Positions 46,296 through 55,184 are shown, counted from the stretch's first letter. The stretch is DNA of 64,000 bases from Paucilactobacillus oligofermentans DSM 15707 = LMG 22743 (GCF_001434315.1 NZ_AZFE01000032.1:62561-126560); one strand, 5' to 3'. The notes: generated by a model not told the origin, from the letters alone. Numbers and translations are program-made.

Positions 46296-47183
46296 ATGGA
46301 AATCCGAGTATTGAGATATTTTTGGACCATTGCAGAAGCCAATTCTGTTTCAAAGGCAGCCGAGCAACTACATATTACACAACCAACATTAAGTCGTCAG
46401 CTTAAAGAGCTCGAAATCGAGTTGGGGACAGAACTATTTACACGTGAGAAGAACCGATTAAAATTAACTGAAGCCGGACTATTTCTTAAAAGCAGAGCTG
46501 AAGAAATTTTGTCTTTAACCCAACGAACAGCGCAAGAGTTTGAAGATCGTAAAAAAGATTTATTCAGTGGTAATATTGCCGTTGGCTGTGTTGAAGCTGA
46601 TAATTCTGATACTTTGTCAATGATGTTAGAAAATTTTGTTGCTGATTATCCAGAAGTAACCTTTAATATTTTTACTGCTACTGGGGATGACATTTTAGAT
46701 CATCTTGATAAAGGATTAATCGATCTAGCAATTTTATTGGAACCAGTTGATACTGAAAAATATAATAAAATTGTTTTGCCTAGAACTGAAAGATGGGGAT
46801 TATTAGTTTCAAAAACATCTTTTTTAGCTGAAGAAGATGTCATTACTCCAAAGAATATTTTAGGAGCACCATTAATAGTTTCTGGTCGACCAGCCATTAG
46901 AGAGTTATTAGATACTTGGGTTGGCGAACAATCATCGCAGGTAAAGGTGGTTGGAAATATGAACTTATTATTTAACATTATTTCGTTAGTAGAACGCCAG
47001 GTGGGGTCAGCGCTAACAATTGAAGGTGCGACGACGGGGAGAATTGGGGCAAAGACAAAGTTTATCCCATTTAAACCAGAGGTTAAAACTAACTGTGTAA
47101 TGGTTTGGCGAAAAGATCGCGTAATTACTCCAGCGGCCAATGAATTTTTAAAGCAATCAAAGCATGCTTTTAAGGCATGGTAA
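46296..47183 (+). CDS. LysR family transcriptional regulator
   Basis: 295 residues, complete. N-terminal HTH (MEIRVLRYFWTIAEANSVSKAAEQLHITQPTLSRQLKELE), a linker helix and a C-terminal type 2 periplasmic-binding-like effector domain. Close to the large CynR/YwbI-type group that commonly stands next to flavodoxin, SDR and MFS genes. It is followed after 88 bp by the flavodoxin operon, its likely target, but a hairpin terminator separates them. The ribosome binding site is weak (GAAAGTTGG). Confidence 0.93.
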   Translation: MEIRVLRYFWTIAEANSVSKAAEQLHITQPTLSRQLKELEIELGTELFTREKNRLKLTEAGLFLKSRAEEILSLTQRTAQEFEDRKKDLFSGNIAVGCVEADNSDTLSMMLENFVADYPEVTFNIFTATGDDILDHLDKGLIDLAILLEPVDTEKYNKIVLPRTERWGLLVSKTSFLAEEDVITPKNILGAPLIVSGRPAIRELLDTWVGEQSSQVKVVGNMNLLFNIISLVERQVGSALTIEGATTGRIGAKTKFIPFKPEVKTNCVMVWRKDRVITPAANEFLKQSKHAFKAW

Positions 47184-47218
47184 TTAGAAATATAAGCATT
47201 ATACACATAGTTAATTAG

Positions 47219-47257
47219 GCAGTATCATAACTCTTATCAGTTATGGTGCTGCTTTTT
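47219..47257 (+). terminator. Terminator or attenuator between lysR and the flavodoxin operon
   Basis: GCAGTATCATAACT pairs with AGTTATGGTGCTGC (two G-U or mismatch positions) around CTTATC, then six T. The flavodoxin ribosome binding site GGAGGTGA begins about 5 bases after the T-run, so no separate promoter fits between hairpin and gene. Confidence 0.8.
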
Positions 47258-47271
47258 TGATGGAGGTGAGA

Positions 47272-47787
47272 ATGGTGGTAGCTGTTATTTATTTTTCGCG
47301 GTATGGCAAAAATATACAAGCTGGAAGATGTCAGTATATTAATGTTGGTAATACTGCGATGGTGGCAAAAAAAATTGAAATAATTTTGGATGTTAAAGGT
47401 ACAGAAATTGTGCCAATTAATCAATATCCAGATGATTATTTTGAAACTAAGGTTCGAGCGCAACAAGAGTTTTTAAATAATGAAAGAGTAAAAATCAAAC
47501 CCGTTAATTTTGATGAAACTGAGCATTCGATTGTATTAGGTTTTCCAAATTGGTGGGGAACAATGCCGCAAGCAGTGAAGTCATTTTTAATGAAGTACGA
47601 TTTAGCTGGTAAAAATATTTATCCGTTTGTGACTCATGAAGGTAGTCAATTTGGTCAAAGTTTAGATGATCTTAAAAAATTAGCACCAAGAAGCCAAGTT
47701 ATGTCGGGACTACCAATTCGTGGGACTAGAGCATATAAGTCAGAAAATGCAGTGATTAACTGGTTGGGTAATTTAGATTTAAAATAA
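47272..47787 (+). CDS. Flavodoxin family protein
   Basis: FMN-binding electron carrier or quinone-reductase-like protein, 171 residues. VAVIYFSRYGKN at the start and INVGNTAMVA form the phosphate-binding loop; FPNWWGTMPQAVKSFL and PFVTHEGSQFGQSLDDLKKL are typical of the flavodoxin_4 group. Start at 47272, 5 bases after GGAGGTGAG; the frame extends upstream to a TTG inside the terminator, which is unlikely to be used. First gene of a tight cluster with cupin, decarboxylase and NmrA-like genes. Confidence 0.9.
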   Translation: MVVAVIYFSRYGKNIQAGRCQYINVGNTAMVAKKIEIILDVKGTEIVPINQYPDDYFETKVRAQQEFLNNERVKIKPVNFDETEHSIVLGFPNWWGTMPQAVKSFLMKYDLAGKNIYPFVTHEGSQFGQSLDDLKKLAPRSQVMSGLPIRGTRAYKSENAVINWLGNLDLK

Positions 47788-47801
47788 TGGAGGAAAATAA
47801 A

Positions 47802-48218
47802 ATGGCAAATAATGAACAAGTGAAAAATGGGATTTTTGAAATGGGGCCGAAGAATGATGCTTACGCACAGTACTTTACTGGTCAAAGTTATTTACAAGGA
47901 TTGATGGCGGACGATGAAATTGAATTTACTATTGGCAATGTAACTTTTGAACCGGGAACCAGAAATAATTGGCATATTCATCATGATGGGTATCAGATTT
48001 TATTAGTAACCGGTGGTGAAGGATGGTATCAAGAAGCCGGTAAAATGGCACAGTCATTGAAGCCGGGTGATGTGATTGTCACACATGATGGGATTAAACA
48101 TTGGCATGGGGCAACTAAAGATAGCTGGCTTTCACACATTGCAATCACTGCAGGAACGCCAGAATGGCTCGAACCAGTTTCAGATGAACAATATTTGGAG
48201 GTTGAAAATCATGGTTAA
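47802..48218 (+). CDS. Cupin domain-containing protein
   Basis: 138 residues with one double-stranded beta-helix. Cupin motif 1: GTRNNWHIHHDGYQILLVTGGEG (metal-binding His residues and Glu/Gln), and motif 2: LKPGDVIVTHDGIKHWHGA. Related proteins are quercetinase-like or carbohydrate-binding cupins, often fused to or next to carboxymuconolactone decarboxylase domains, as here. The start at 47802 is set by GGAGGA 7 bases upstream. Its last 8 bases overlap the decarboxylase start. Confidence 0.92.
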   Translation: MANNEQVKNGIFEMGPKNDAYAQYFTGQSYLQGLMADDEIEFTIGNVTFEPGTRNNWHIHHDGYQILLVTGGEGWYQEAGKMAQSLKPGDVIVTHDGIKHWHGATKDSWLSHIAITAGTPEWLEPVSDEQYLEVENHG

Positions 48219-48534
48219 AAAACAAACTGCAGGACGTGAAAATCTAGGTGAATTTGCACCGAAATTTGCAGAATTGAATGATGATGTATTGTTTGGTGAG
48301 GTTTGGTCACGTGAAGAACAGATGTCTTTACATGATCGGAGCTTAATTACAGTTTCGAGTTTATTAACTCAAGGCGTACCACAACTAGAAGCGCATATGA
48401 AAATTGCTAAACAAAATGGTGTCAGTAAGAATGAAATGGTTGAATTGATTACGCATTTATCATTTTATACTGGCTGGCCAAAAGCATGGACAGCATTTGA
48501 AATAGCTAAAGAAATTTATGGAGATAATGAATGA
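48211..48534 (+). CDS. Carboxymuconolactone decarboxylase family protein
   Basis: 107-residue AhpD-like helical protein. MVKKQTAGRENLGEFAPKFAEL, DRSLITVSSLLTQG, LEAHMKIAKQNGVSKNEMVELI and FYTGWPKAWTA are family hallmarks. The CxxC redox pair of AhpD is absent, so peroxidase activity is unlikely. Start ATG 48211 lies within the cupin end and has TTGGAGGTTG just upstream; a longer open frame exists but is not supported. Overlaps the next gene by 4 bases. Confidence 0.9.
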   Translation: MVKKQTAGRENLGEFAPKFAELNDDVLFGEVWSREEQMSLHDRSLITVSSLLTQGVPQLEAHMKIAKQNGVSKNEMVELITHLSFYTGWPKAWTAFEIAKEIYGDNE

Positions 48535-49166
48535 AAAATATTTTGATTTTAGGTGCCAATGGTCAAATAGCACAGTTAGTTATTCAAAATTTATTGATAA
48601 AAAAAGATTTTAATTTGACTCTATATTTACGTAATGCAAGTCGCATACAGTTTGTTGAAGATGATCGACTGAATATTATCGAAGCTGATGTAAATGATTA
48701 TCCTGCTTTATCAGCTGCGATGGTGGATCAAGATTTAGTATATGCTAATTTAGGTGGGGTCTTTGAACCAATGGCAGTCAATATCGTTAACGCAATGCAA
48801 GAAACGGGCGTAAAACGATTAATTTTTGTTAGTGGATTAGGATTGTATCGCGAAGTTCCTGAACCTTTTGGTAGTTGGGTGGAAGAATCTGTTGGCCATG
48901 AAATTATGGAAGACACACGGCGTGCCGCATTTGAAATTGAAAGTTCGACCGTGAACTATACAATTATTCGAGCTGCATATATGTCTAACGAAGATCATAT
49001 TAATTATGAATTAACTAAAAAAGGTGAACCTTTTAAAGGAACGATTATTTCACGTAAAAGTATTGCAGATTTGATTGTTAAAATTGTTAATAATCCAGAG
49101 TTGTATAAATTCTCAAGTGTTGGAATTTCTCAGCCAGGAACGGATGGACCTGTTCCTATGTATTAA
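48531..49166 (+). CDS. NAD(P)-binding NmrA-like protein
   Basis: 211-residue atypical short-chain dehydrogenase-like protein. Rossmann motif GANGQIAQLVIQNL at residues 8-21, VYANLGGVFEPMA and LIFVSGLGLY; the catalytic YxxxK is not conserved, which fits the NmrA/HSCARG-like group that senses or binds NAD(P). Overlaps the decarboxylase stop (ATGA), so translation is coupled. Last gene before a MerR-type promoter that drives the MFS exporter. Confidence 0.88.
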   Translation: MKNILILGANGQIAQLVIQNLLIKKDFNLTLYLRNASRIQFVEDDRLNIIEADVNDYPALSAAMVDQDLVYANLGGVFEPMAVNIVNAMQETGVKRLIFVSGLGLYREVPEPFGSWVEESVGHEIMEDTRRAAFEIESSTVNYTIIRAAYMSNEDHINYELTKKGEPFKGTIISRKSIADLIVKIVNNPELYKFSSVGISQPGTDGPVPMY

Positions 49167-49181
49167 TACTAAAAATAGTAC

Positions 49182-49212
49182 TTGCCTTGAAGTTAGCTTC
49201 AAGGATTACGCT
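49182..49212 (+). promoter_or_regulatory. MerR-type promoter of the MFS transporter
   Basis: -35 TTGCCT (49182-49187) and -10 TACGCT (49207-49212) are separated by 19 bp, 2 more than optimal. The spacer holds a near-perfect 20-bp dyad, CCTTGAAG-TTAG-CTTCAAGG (49185-49204). Long spacer plus central dyad is the signature of MerR-family activated promoters. Confidence 0.82.
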
Positions 49213-49256
49213 ATGTTTAATTTAGAAGAAAGTATGAGTAGGGAGATTATAGGGCA

Positions 49257-50585
49257 TTGAAAAAGAAGTTAGATTGGATATTAGTAGTTATTCTAGCAAG
49301 TTATTTTATGATTTTGTTAGATAACTCAATTATCTTTACAGGGACGGTTAAAATTGCGGGAGATTTAAACTTATCACAGAGTGAACTGTCATGGGTAAGT
49401 AGTGCTTACTCATTAACGTTTGGCGGCTTTTTATTGCTAGGTGGTCGAGCTGGAGATTTATTTGGCAGAAGAAGGATTTTTCAAATTGGCTTAGTAATTT
49501 TTGGCTTAGGTTCGTTGCTAGTGGGCTTAGCTGCTAATGCACCAATGATTATTGGTGCGAGAGCTTTTCAAGGTATTGGTTCATCCATTTTAGCACCAAC
49601 AACTTTAGCTATTTTAATGGATACTTATCGTGGTGAACATCAAATTAGAGCGATTTCGTACTATGGCGCGATGGCAGGAATTGGAGCCAGTGTTAGTTTG
49701 GTGATTGGTGGTCTATTTGCCAGCTTATTGACATGGCGAATGGGATTTTTCATTAATGTGCCAATTAGTATTTGGATGTATTATTTATCGGTTAAATATT
49801 TGTCTAAAAATGAAGGTCACTCTGGAAAGTTAGATTGGATTGGAACAATTACGTCATTATTTGGCATGATTGCATTGGTATATAGTATCGTTGGTGACTG
49901 GATGAAGTTGCCGTTTGCTTTATTGGCATTAGTCTTATTAGTAATTTTTGTTATTAATGAAGGTAAATCAAATCAGCCAATTATGCCGCTTAGATTGTTT
50001 AATGATAGAGAACGGATTGGTGCTTATCTGGGACGTTTCCTATATATGGGAACGATGCTAGGATTTTGGTTTATCACGCCACAGATTATGCAAAATCAAT
50101 TAGGTCTTACCCCACTAATGGCTGGCATCGGATTTTTTCCATTAACGATTGTTAATTTTATTGTGGCACTTAGAGTAGCAGATTTAACAGCAAAGTTTGG
50201 TAATGCTAAGTTATTGGCTTTTGGTACTGCAATTACTTTTGTGGGGATGACTTGGATGAGTTTCTTTACTCCAAGTACTGGCTATTGGTTAGGGATTGCA
50301 TTACCTATGCTTATAATAGGAGTTGGCCAAGGTTTGACTTTAAGTCCGTTTACTGCTGCTGGAGTTGCTAATACTAATTTGCAAGATGCTGGTGCAGCTT
50401 CTGGGGTGGTTAATGTAATGCACCAAATTGGTGGTTCAATCGGATTATCAATTTTGGTTGCTACTCAGTCGATGTTTAAAAGCCCAGTATTTGGATTTCA
50501 ACATGCAATTAAAGTCGGTGCTGTGATGTTATTATTATCAACTATGTGTGTTATTTTGTTAATTATACCTGCTGACAAAAATTAG
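49257..50585 (+). CDS. MFS transporter, DHA2 (EmrB/QacA-like) family
   Basis: 442-residue drug:proton antiporter-like exporter with about 12-14 helices. Motifs: YFMILLDNSIIFTGTVKIAGDLNLS, GRAGDLFGRRRIF (motif A), GARAFQGIGSSILAPTTLAIL and GIGASVSLVIGG (motif C). TTG start; GGGAG lies 11 bases upstream, so initiation may be weak. The promoter just upstream is of the MerR type, suggesting induction by a toxic compound. The neighbouring redox operon fits a detoxification role. Confidence 0.9.
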   Translation: MKKKLDWILVVILASYFMILLDNSIIFTGTVKIAGDLNLSQSELSWVSSAYSLTFGGFLLLGGRAGDLFGRRRIFQIGLVIFGLGSLLVGLAANAPMIIGARAFQGIGSSILAPTTLAILMDTYRGEHQIRAISYYGAMAGIGASVSLVIGGLFASLLTWRMGFFINVPISIWMYYLSVKYLSKNEGHSGKLDWIGTITSLFGMIALVYSIVGDWMKLPFALLALVLLVIFVINEGKSNQPIMPLRLFNDRERIGAYLGRFLYMGTMLGFWFITPQIMQNQLGLTPLMAGIGFFPLTIVNFIVALRVADLTAKFGNAKLLAFGTAITFVGMTWMSFFTPSTGYWLGIALPMLIIGVGQGLTLSPFTAAGVANTNLQDAGAASGVVNVMHQIGGSIGLSILVATQSMFKSPVFGFQHAIKVGAVMLLLSTMCVILLIIPADKN

Positions 50586-50602
50586 ATTATAAATTGTATT
50601 AT

Positions 50603-50642
50603 ACAAAAAGCATATCATCGATGAAAATGATATGCTTTTTGT
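50603..50642 (+). terminator. Terminator after the MFS gene
   Basis: ACAAAAAGCATATCAT pairs with ATGATATGCTTTTTGT around CGATGAAA. Just beyond, TGTAATTGTAT-T-ATACAATTACA (50676-50698) is a perfect 23-bp palindrome beside the stop codon of the AEC remnant, with no T-run. Confidence 0.92.
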
Positions 50643-50699
50643 GATTTGATTTAGTTGATAAAATGTGAATATTAATGTAATTGTATTATACAATTACAC

Positions 50700-50855
50700 C
50701 TAAATACTTTGGATTAGCATCATCAATATTGGAACAACGAGTGCAAATAAAACGGTTGATAAGGTAACGACGTTAGTAGCGTATTCAACGTCTCCGTTAC
50801 CTTCGTTAGCCAAAATAATTCCGATATATAACAATGACAGTGGAGTAACTAGATA
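50700..50855 (-). pseudogene. Remnant of an AEC family (malate permease-like) transporter
   Basis: The minus strand encodes about 50 residues ending at a stop codon at 50700-50702: TPLSLLYIGIILA, then NEGNGDVEYATNVVTLST and VLFALVVPILMMLIQSI. The last part matches the C-terminal helix of auxin-efflux-carrier family permeases. The TPLSLLYIGIILA part resembles an internal helix of the same family, so an internal deletion is likely. There is no start codon or ribosome binding site, and an in-frame stop precedes. It runs divergently from the truncated LysR gene. Confidence 0.75.
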
Positions 50856-50870
50856 TCAACATAATTAAGC

Positions 50871-51695
50871 GTGTTAACTGCAAAGTATTTTGAAGTGACA
50901 CAACCAACTATTACTTTTTCGCTTAAACGCTTAGAAGACTATTTTTCAATCCAATTAATTAATCGTAACCAAAGTCATGGACAGTTAACAGTTACTGATG
51001 CTGGTAATCAATTATTTGAACGTTCAAAAATTATTATCAGTCAATTAGAATTGGCAAAAAATGAATTGGCACGAGTACGACAACATAAAATGAAATTAGG
51101 GATGCCACCAATTATTGGAAGCTACTATTTCCCTAAAATTGCCAATGAATTAGTCAAACAACACTTAATGGATGCAGTTGATACCATGGAAGGTGGCTCA
51201 GATGAGCTATTTTATCAAATGCGGTCTGGTGATTTAGACATTGCATTGTTAGGCTCAACTGGTCCTAAAGTTGCAGAAGATATGGATATTACGCAAATTT
51301 TAAGTGTTCCATTTATGATTGTAGTTGATAAACAACATCCATTAGCAAAATTGAAGGAAGTTAGTTTTTCGGATTTAAAAAAATATGCATTTGTTTCGTT
51401 AACCGAGGGTTTTGTTATTGTTCAAGCTTTTGAGTGGTTTGTTAAAAATACACAGATGCAACCGGATGTTTTATATCGGACTTCAGATGTAGCGATGTTA
51501 AAGAAAATGATTAAAGAACGTGTCGGAATTGGGTTTCTAACTGAAATTGCGGTAACGGAAGAGGATGATTTAGTAACTATTCCGTTAACTGATAAAAACC
51601 AGCCAGAATTTATTATCTCAGTTTTTAATCGAAAAAATCAGATTTTAGAATCAGACTTATTAAAATTAAAAGAAATATTAACTGAAACTAAATGA
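50871..51695 (+). pseudogene. LysR family regulator truncated at its N-terminus
   Basis: 274 residues from a GTG. The frame opens at L-S-V-L-T-A-K-Y-F-E-V-T-Q-P-T-I, the second half of a LysR HTH, directly after an in-frame TAA; the first 20 or so residues (helix 1 and start) are missing. The rest, through the effector domain, is intact. No ribosome binding site precedes the GTG. It lies head to head with an AEC permease remnant, the usual regulator-transporter pair. Probably non-functional as a DNA binder, though a truncated product cannot be excluded. Confidence 0.78.
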
Positions 51696-51808
51696 AAAAG
51701 TTGAGTACACTTGTTATCATTCAGTTAAAATAAGCAACTAAAACTATTTACCGTGGTACACTAGTATGATTGAACGTTGTGGATATAATAGCTAGATGGA
51801 GATTGAGA

Positions 51809-54800
51809 ATGAAAAATAGATTTATTCCAGAAGCCTTTTGGGATCGTGGTAGAACAATCGTAAATAGTGGTGATGTTGATATTGATCAAATTGATTATTC
51901 AACCAAGCTAGTTACAGCAACTGTAATTGGAATTAATCGTTATGATGTAATGGTAAATGAAAATGAAGAGCAAGACGATGCTTGTTCATGTGAAGTTTTT
52001 AAAGAGCGCAAGTATTGTGAACATATTGCGGCTGTAATTGAGTTTCTGGCTAAGTACGGTAATCCATTAGAACATCTTTTTGAAGGTGATCGACAAAAAG
52101 AATTACAGCGCGTAGTTCAACCGCAGCAAGCAATTGATTGGGTTCAAAAAGACAAGCAGACCAATGGATTATCATTTTTGGCGGATTTAAATTTTATTGA
52201 GAATGATGAGTTTAAGTTACCTGCGTTAAATGAGTTAGATGAACAGCTAATGCTGGAAGTCACAATGACTGTGGGAACGATTAAAAAAAATAGTTCTGAC
52301 TTGGAAACAAACCGAATGTTTATCAAGTTGAGAGTTGGTAGTATTCAAGATAAGAAATTTTACACAATCAAAAAAGTTGATACTTTTTTACGTGATTTCA
52401 CAAATCAAGCAGTGTACCAAACCGGTGGGAAGAAGCAATTTAAATTAACACATACTAATTTTAATTCTGATGATTGCAAGTTGTTAGATTATCTGGCTGG
52501 TCATCAGCGAGATCAAAATTTTGAAAATAGTCAATTTGATAATGATCAATACTATTTATTGGCCGTTGATGATTTGTCTACAATTATCCAATTAATTGAA
52601 AAAGTAGCCTTTTTAATTTTTAAAAGTAGTAACGATGTTCAATATGAAACGATAAATTATCAAACATATGATACTGATAATGGGCTAATGCAAGCTGAAA
52701 TTATCAGTAGTGATACTGGGTATGATTTATTAATCAAGGCCCAATTTGATTTGCTTTTGCCAATTGATGAGGCACTTGTAAAAGACAACAATATTTATCA
52801 ATTAACCACGAAACAAATAATTCAAATTGATGATTTGCTGAAGCAATACAGTCAAAGTAAATATCAAGATGTGAAGCAACTTCATTTTCCAATGGGTAGT
52901 GAACGAGCATTGATTGATTTTGTTAATTACTTTAAAAAGATTGGTAGTGTTTCAGTACCTGATGAATTATCAGTTAGTGAAATGAAATTAAATTTTAATT
53001 TAGCTTTTAAAGATGATCAGATTGAATTATCACTTTCATTTGATTATCAACAATCTGACAAACTAGAAAGTATTCATCGAGATGAAATTAAAGAAGGAAT
53101 GGCGCGACAATACCTTTCAAAATTAGGCTTCATGGGGATGAATGATGAATTATCCTTGGATGTCTCGACTGGTGATAAAATGTATGAATTCTTCAGTCGT
53201 CAATTACCTAATCTTCGAGAAAACGGGGTTGTTAATCTGAGCGATGATTTACAAGAATTATCGAATAGGTTAAATGCAACCACTGCTAATATTAGTGTTT
53301 CAGAATCTGATGGCTTATTATCAGTTCATTTTGCGTTAGATGGGATTAGCGAAAATGATGTTGACAGTATGTTATTACAATTAGAACGCAATCAAAAACC
53401 ATTTTGGCAACGTAAAGATGGTTCAATTATGTTGGTCGATGAATCGCTTCGACAAGTTACACAGGCATTAGCTAAACTTAGATTAAGTCATGGTGATTTT
53501 CATCATGGTGAATTAAATATTTCGGCAACACAAGCTTTAAGTGTGAAATCAATTTTAAATGAACAGACAGAATTTGATGATAACTTTAAGCAACTAGCCT
53601 ATGATTTAGCACATCCAGATTTATTTGATTATTCAGCAGATCAGCACGTAAATGCTGAGCTTCGACCATATCAAAATGAAGGAATTCAATGGTTAGAAAT
53701 GTTGAATGCATATCACTTTGGTGGTATTTTAGCTGATGAAATGGGACTAGGAAAAACAGTTCAAATTATCGCTTTTCTATTTAATAATTTAAGAGATGGC
53801 GAAAAAGATTTAATTGTGGCCCCCGCATCATTAATCTATAATTGGCAAGCTGAATTTGAAAAATTTTCTCCAGACATTAGTATTAAAGTGGTTGAAGGAA
53901 CGAAAGAAGTTCGCCAATCGATGATAGCTGATTCGCAATCGGAAATTTTAATTACTAGTTATAATAGTGCACGATCAGATATAGATGAATATCAACAAAT
54001 TGGAATTAATTATTTAATTTTAGATGAGGCACAGTTCATTAAAAATGCTAGTTCAAAAACTAATAGAGCATTGCGTAAGTTGACGCCACGTAATACGTTT
54101 GCGTTATCAGGAACCCCAATTGAAAATCGGATTGAAGAATTATGGGCAATTTTTGAAGTTGTAATGCCTGGATTATTACCTAATAAGAAAGAATTTAAGC
54201 GAATGGAGCCGCAAGAAATTGCGGCAAGAGTAACACCATTTATCATGCGACGTGAAAAAGCTAAAGTATTGACTGAGTTGCCTGATAAAGTTGAAAGTAA
54301 TCTTTATAATGAATTAACTAAAGATCAAAAGGCCGTTTATTTAGCGCAACTTCAACAAATGCAGGTTAAAGTTAAAGGGATGTCAGGGGATGCCTTTGTT
54401 AAAAATAAGATTGAAATTTTAGCTGGCTTAACTAGACTCCGACAGATTTGTGATACACCCTCACTATATTTAGATGAGTATGATAGTGATTCAGGTAAGT
54501 TGAATCAATTGAGTGAGATTTTAAAACAAGTTAACGAAAATAATCGGCACGTTTTAATCTTTTCTCAGTTTACGAGTATGTTGGATCAGATTAAGGTTAA
54601 ATTGAATGAATTGGGATTAGATTCGTATTTATTAAAAGGTGATACTAAACCAAAAAATCGATTAGAGATGGTTAATCAGTTTAATGATGGTGAAAAGAAT
54701 ATTTTCTTAATCTCACTTAAAGCTGGGGGAACCGGTCTTAATCTAACCAGTGCAGATATGGTTATTTTAGTTGATTTATGGTGGAATCCAGCGGTTGAAG

Positions 54801-55000
54801 ATCAAGCTACTGCTAGAGCTCATCGTATTGGTCAGAAAAATAATGTCGATGTTTTCCGATTAATTACTAAAGGTACCATAGAAGAACAAATTTATAAGTT
54901 ACAAGAAACGAAGCGAAACTTTGTTGATCAAGTGTTAAGTGGAACCGAAAATAAGGCTTCATTATCTGAAGAAGAGATTCGAGAAATTCTTGGGATATAA
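51809..55000 (+). CDS. SNF2 family DEAD/DEAH-box helicase with SWIM zinc finger
   Basis: 1063-residue Snf2-type ATPase, presumably a DNA translocase. SWIM zinc finger near the N-terminus (CSCEVFKERKYCEH), an SNF2-associated middle region (about 100-610), then helicase lobe 1 with Walker A DEMGLGKT (about 643) and LDEAQ (about 739), and lobe 2 with GDTKPKNR, LKAGGTGLNLT and ATARAHRIGQ. Start at 51809 after TGGAGATTGA; the frame is open 39 bases further up without a ribosome binding site. Common in Lactobacillales and of unknown cellular role. It precedes tRNA-Ser and the restriction island but is outside the att repeats. Confidence 0.93.
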   Translation: MKNRFIPEAFWDRGRTIVNSGDVDIDQIDYSTKLVTATVIGINRYDVMVNENEEQDDACSCEVFKERKYCEHIAAVIEFLAKYGNPLEHLFEGDRQKELQRVVQPQQAIDWVQKDKQTNGLSFLADLNFIENDEFKLPALNELDEQLMLEVTMTVGTIKKNSSDLETNRMFIKLRVGSIQDKKFYTIKKVDTFLRDFTNQAVYQTGGKKQFKLTHTNFNSDDCKLLDYLAGHQRDQNFENSQFDNDQYYLLAVDDLSTIIQLIEKVAFLIFKSSNDVQYETINYQTYDTDNGLMQAEIISSDTGYDLLIKAQFDLLLPIDEALVKDNNIYQLTTKQIIQIDDLLKQYSQSKYQDVKQLHFPMGSERALIDFVNYFKKIGSVSVPDELSVSEMKLNFNLAFKDDQIELSLSFDYQQSDKLESIHRDEIKEGMARQYLSKLGFMGMNDELSLDVSTGDKMYEFFSRQLPNLRENGVVNLSDDLQELSNRLNATTANISVSESDGLLSVHFALDGISENDVDSMLLQLERNQKPFWQRKDGSIMLVDESLRQVTQALAKLRLSHGDFHHGELNISATQALSVKSILNEQTEFDDNFKQLAYDLAHPDLFDYSADQHVNAELRPYQNEGIQWLEMLNAYHFGGILADEMGLGKTVQIIAFLFNNLRDGEKDLIVAPASLIYNWQAEFEKFSPDISIKVVEGTKEVRQSMIADSQSEILITSYNSARSDIDEYQQIGINYLILDEAQFIKNASSKTNRALRKLTPRNTFALSGTPIENRIEELWAIFEVVMPGLLPNKKEFKRMEPQEIAARVTPFIMRREKAKVLTELPDKVESNLYNELTKDQKAVYLAQLQQMQVKVKGMSGDAFVKNKIEILAGLTRLRQICDTPSLYLDEYDSDSGKLNQLSEILKQVNENNRHVLIFSQFTSMLDQIKVKLNELGLDSYLLKGDTKPKNRLEMVNQFNDGEKNIFLISLKAGGTGLNLTSADMVILVDLWWNPAVEDQATARAHRIGQKNNVDVFRLITKGTIEEQIYKLQETKRNFVDQVLSGTENKASLSEEEIREILGI

Positions 55001-55069
55001 TAATTAAATTTTAAATTTCGATATTTACTCGCTGTCAATATGTTGGTATACTAGTCTAGTACCGCATTT

Positions 55070-55157
55070 GGAGAGTTGGCAGAGTGGTAATGCAACGGAC
55101 TCGAAATCCGTCGAACCGGTTCATACCGGCGCGCAGGTTCAAATCCTGTACTCTCCT
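55070..55157 (+). tRNA. tRNA-Ser (anticodon CGA)
   Basis: Acceptor GGAGAGT (55070-55076) pairs with ACTCTCC (55150-55156). The anticodon stem ACGGA/TCCGT encloses CTCGAAA with anticodon CGA at 55102-55104. A long variable arm with CCGG/CCGG marks a class II tRNA, and the T-arm carries TTCAAAT. CCA is not encoded, and the discriminator base reads T. A promoter TTTACT, 17 bp, TATACT lies upstream. The 3' 20 bases belong to the attachment repeat of the adjacent island. Confidence 0.95.
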
Positions 55158-55165
55158 TAATGGAA
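55138..55165 (+). repeat. attL direct repeat, 28 bp
   Basis: From the T-loop of tRNA-Ser (TTCAAATCCTG) through the acceptor end to TTAATGGAA. Identical over 28 bases to 58301-58328, with the flanking bases differing on both sides. Confidence 0.93.
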
Positions 55166-55184
55166 AACATAAGAATACACAAAT

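Noticed and set aside
46700-47206. 168-residue minus-strand frame inside the LysR gene
   Set aside because: Shadow of a well-supported LysR coding sequence; no ribosome binding site.
50676-50698. 23-bp palindrome TGTAATTGTAT-T-ATACAATTACA as an operator
   Set aside because: It lies directly after the stop codon of the AEC remnant and between two dead or terminating units, so an inefficient terminator or leftover is more likely than an operator.
55070-55157. T as discriminator base of tRNA-Ser as evidence of a defective tRNA
   Set aside because: All stems and the anticodon loop are intact and the same bases recur in attR, so the sequence is ancestral to this locus rather than damage caused by the insertion.
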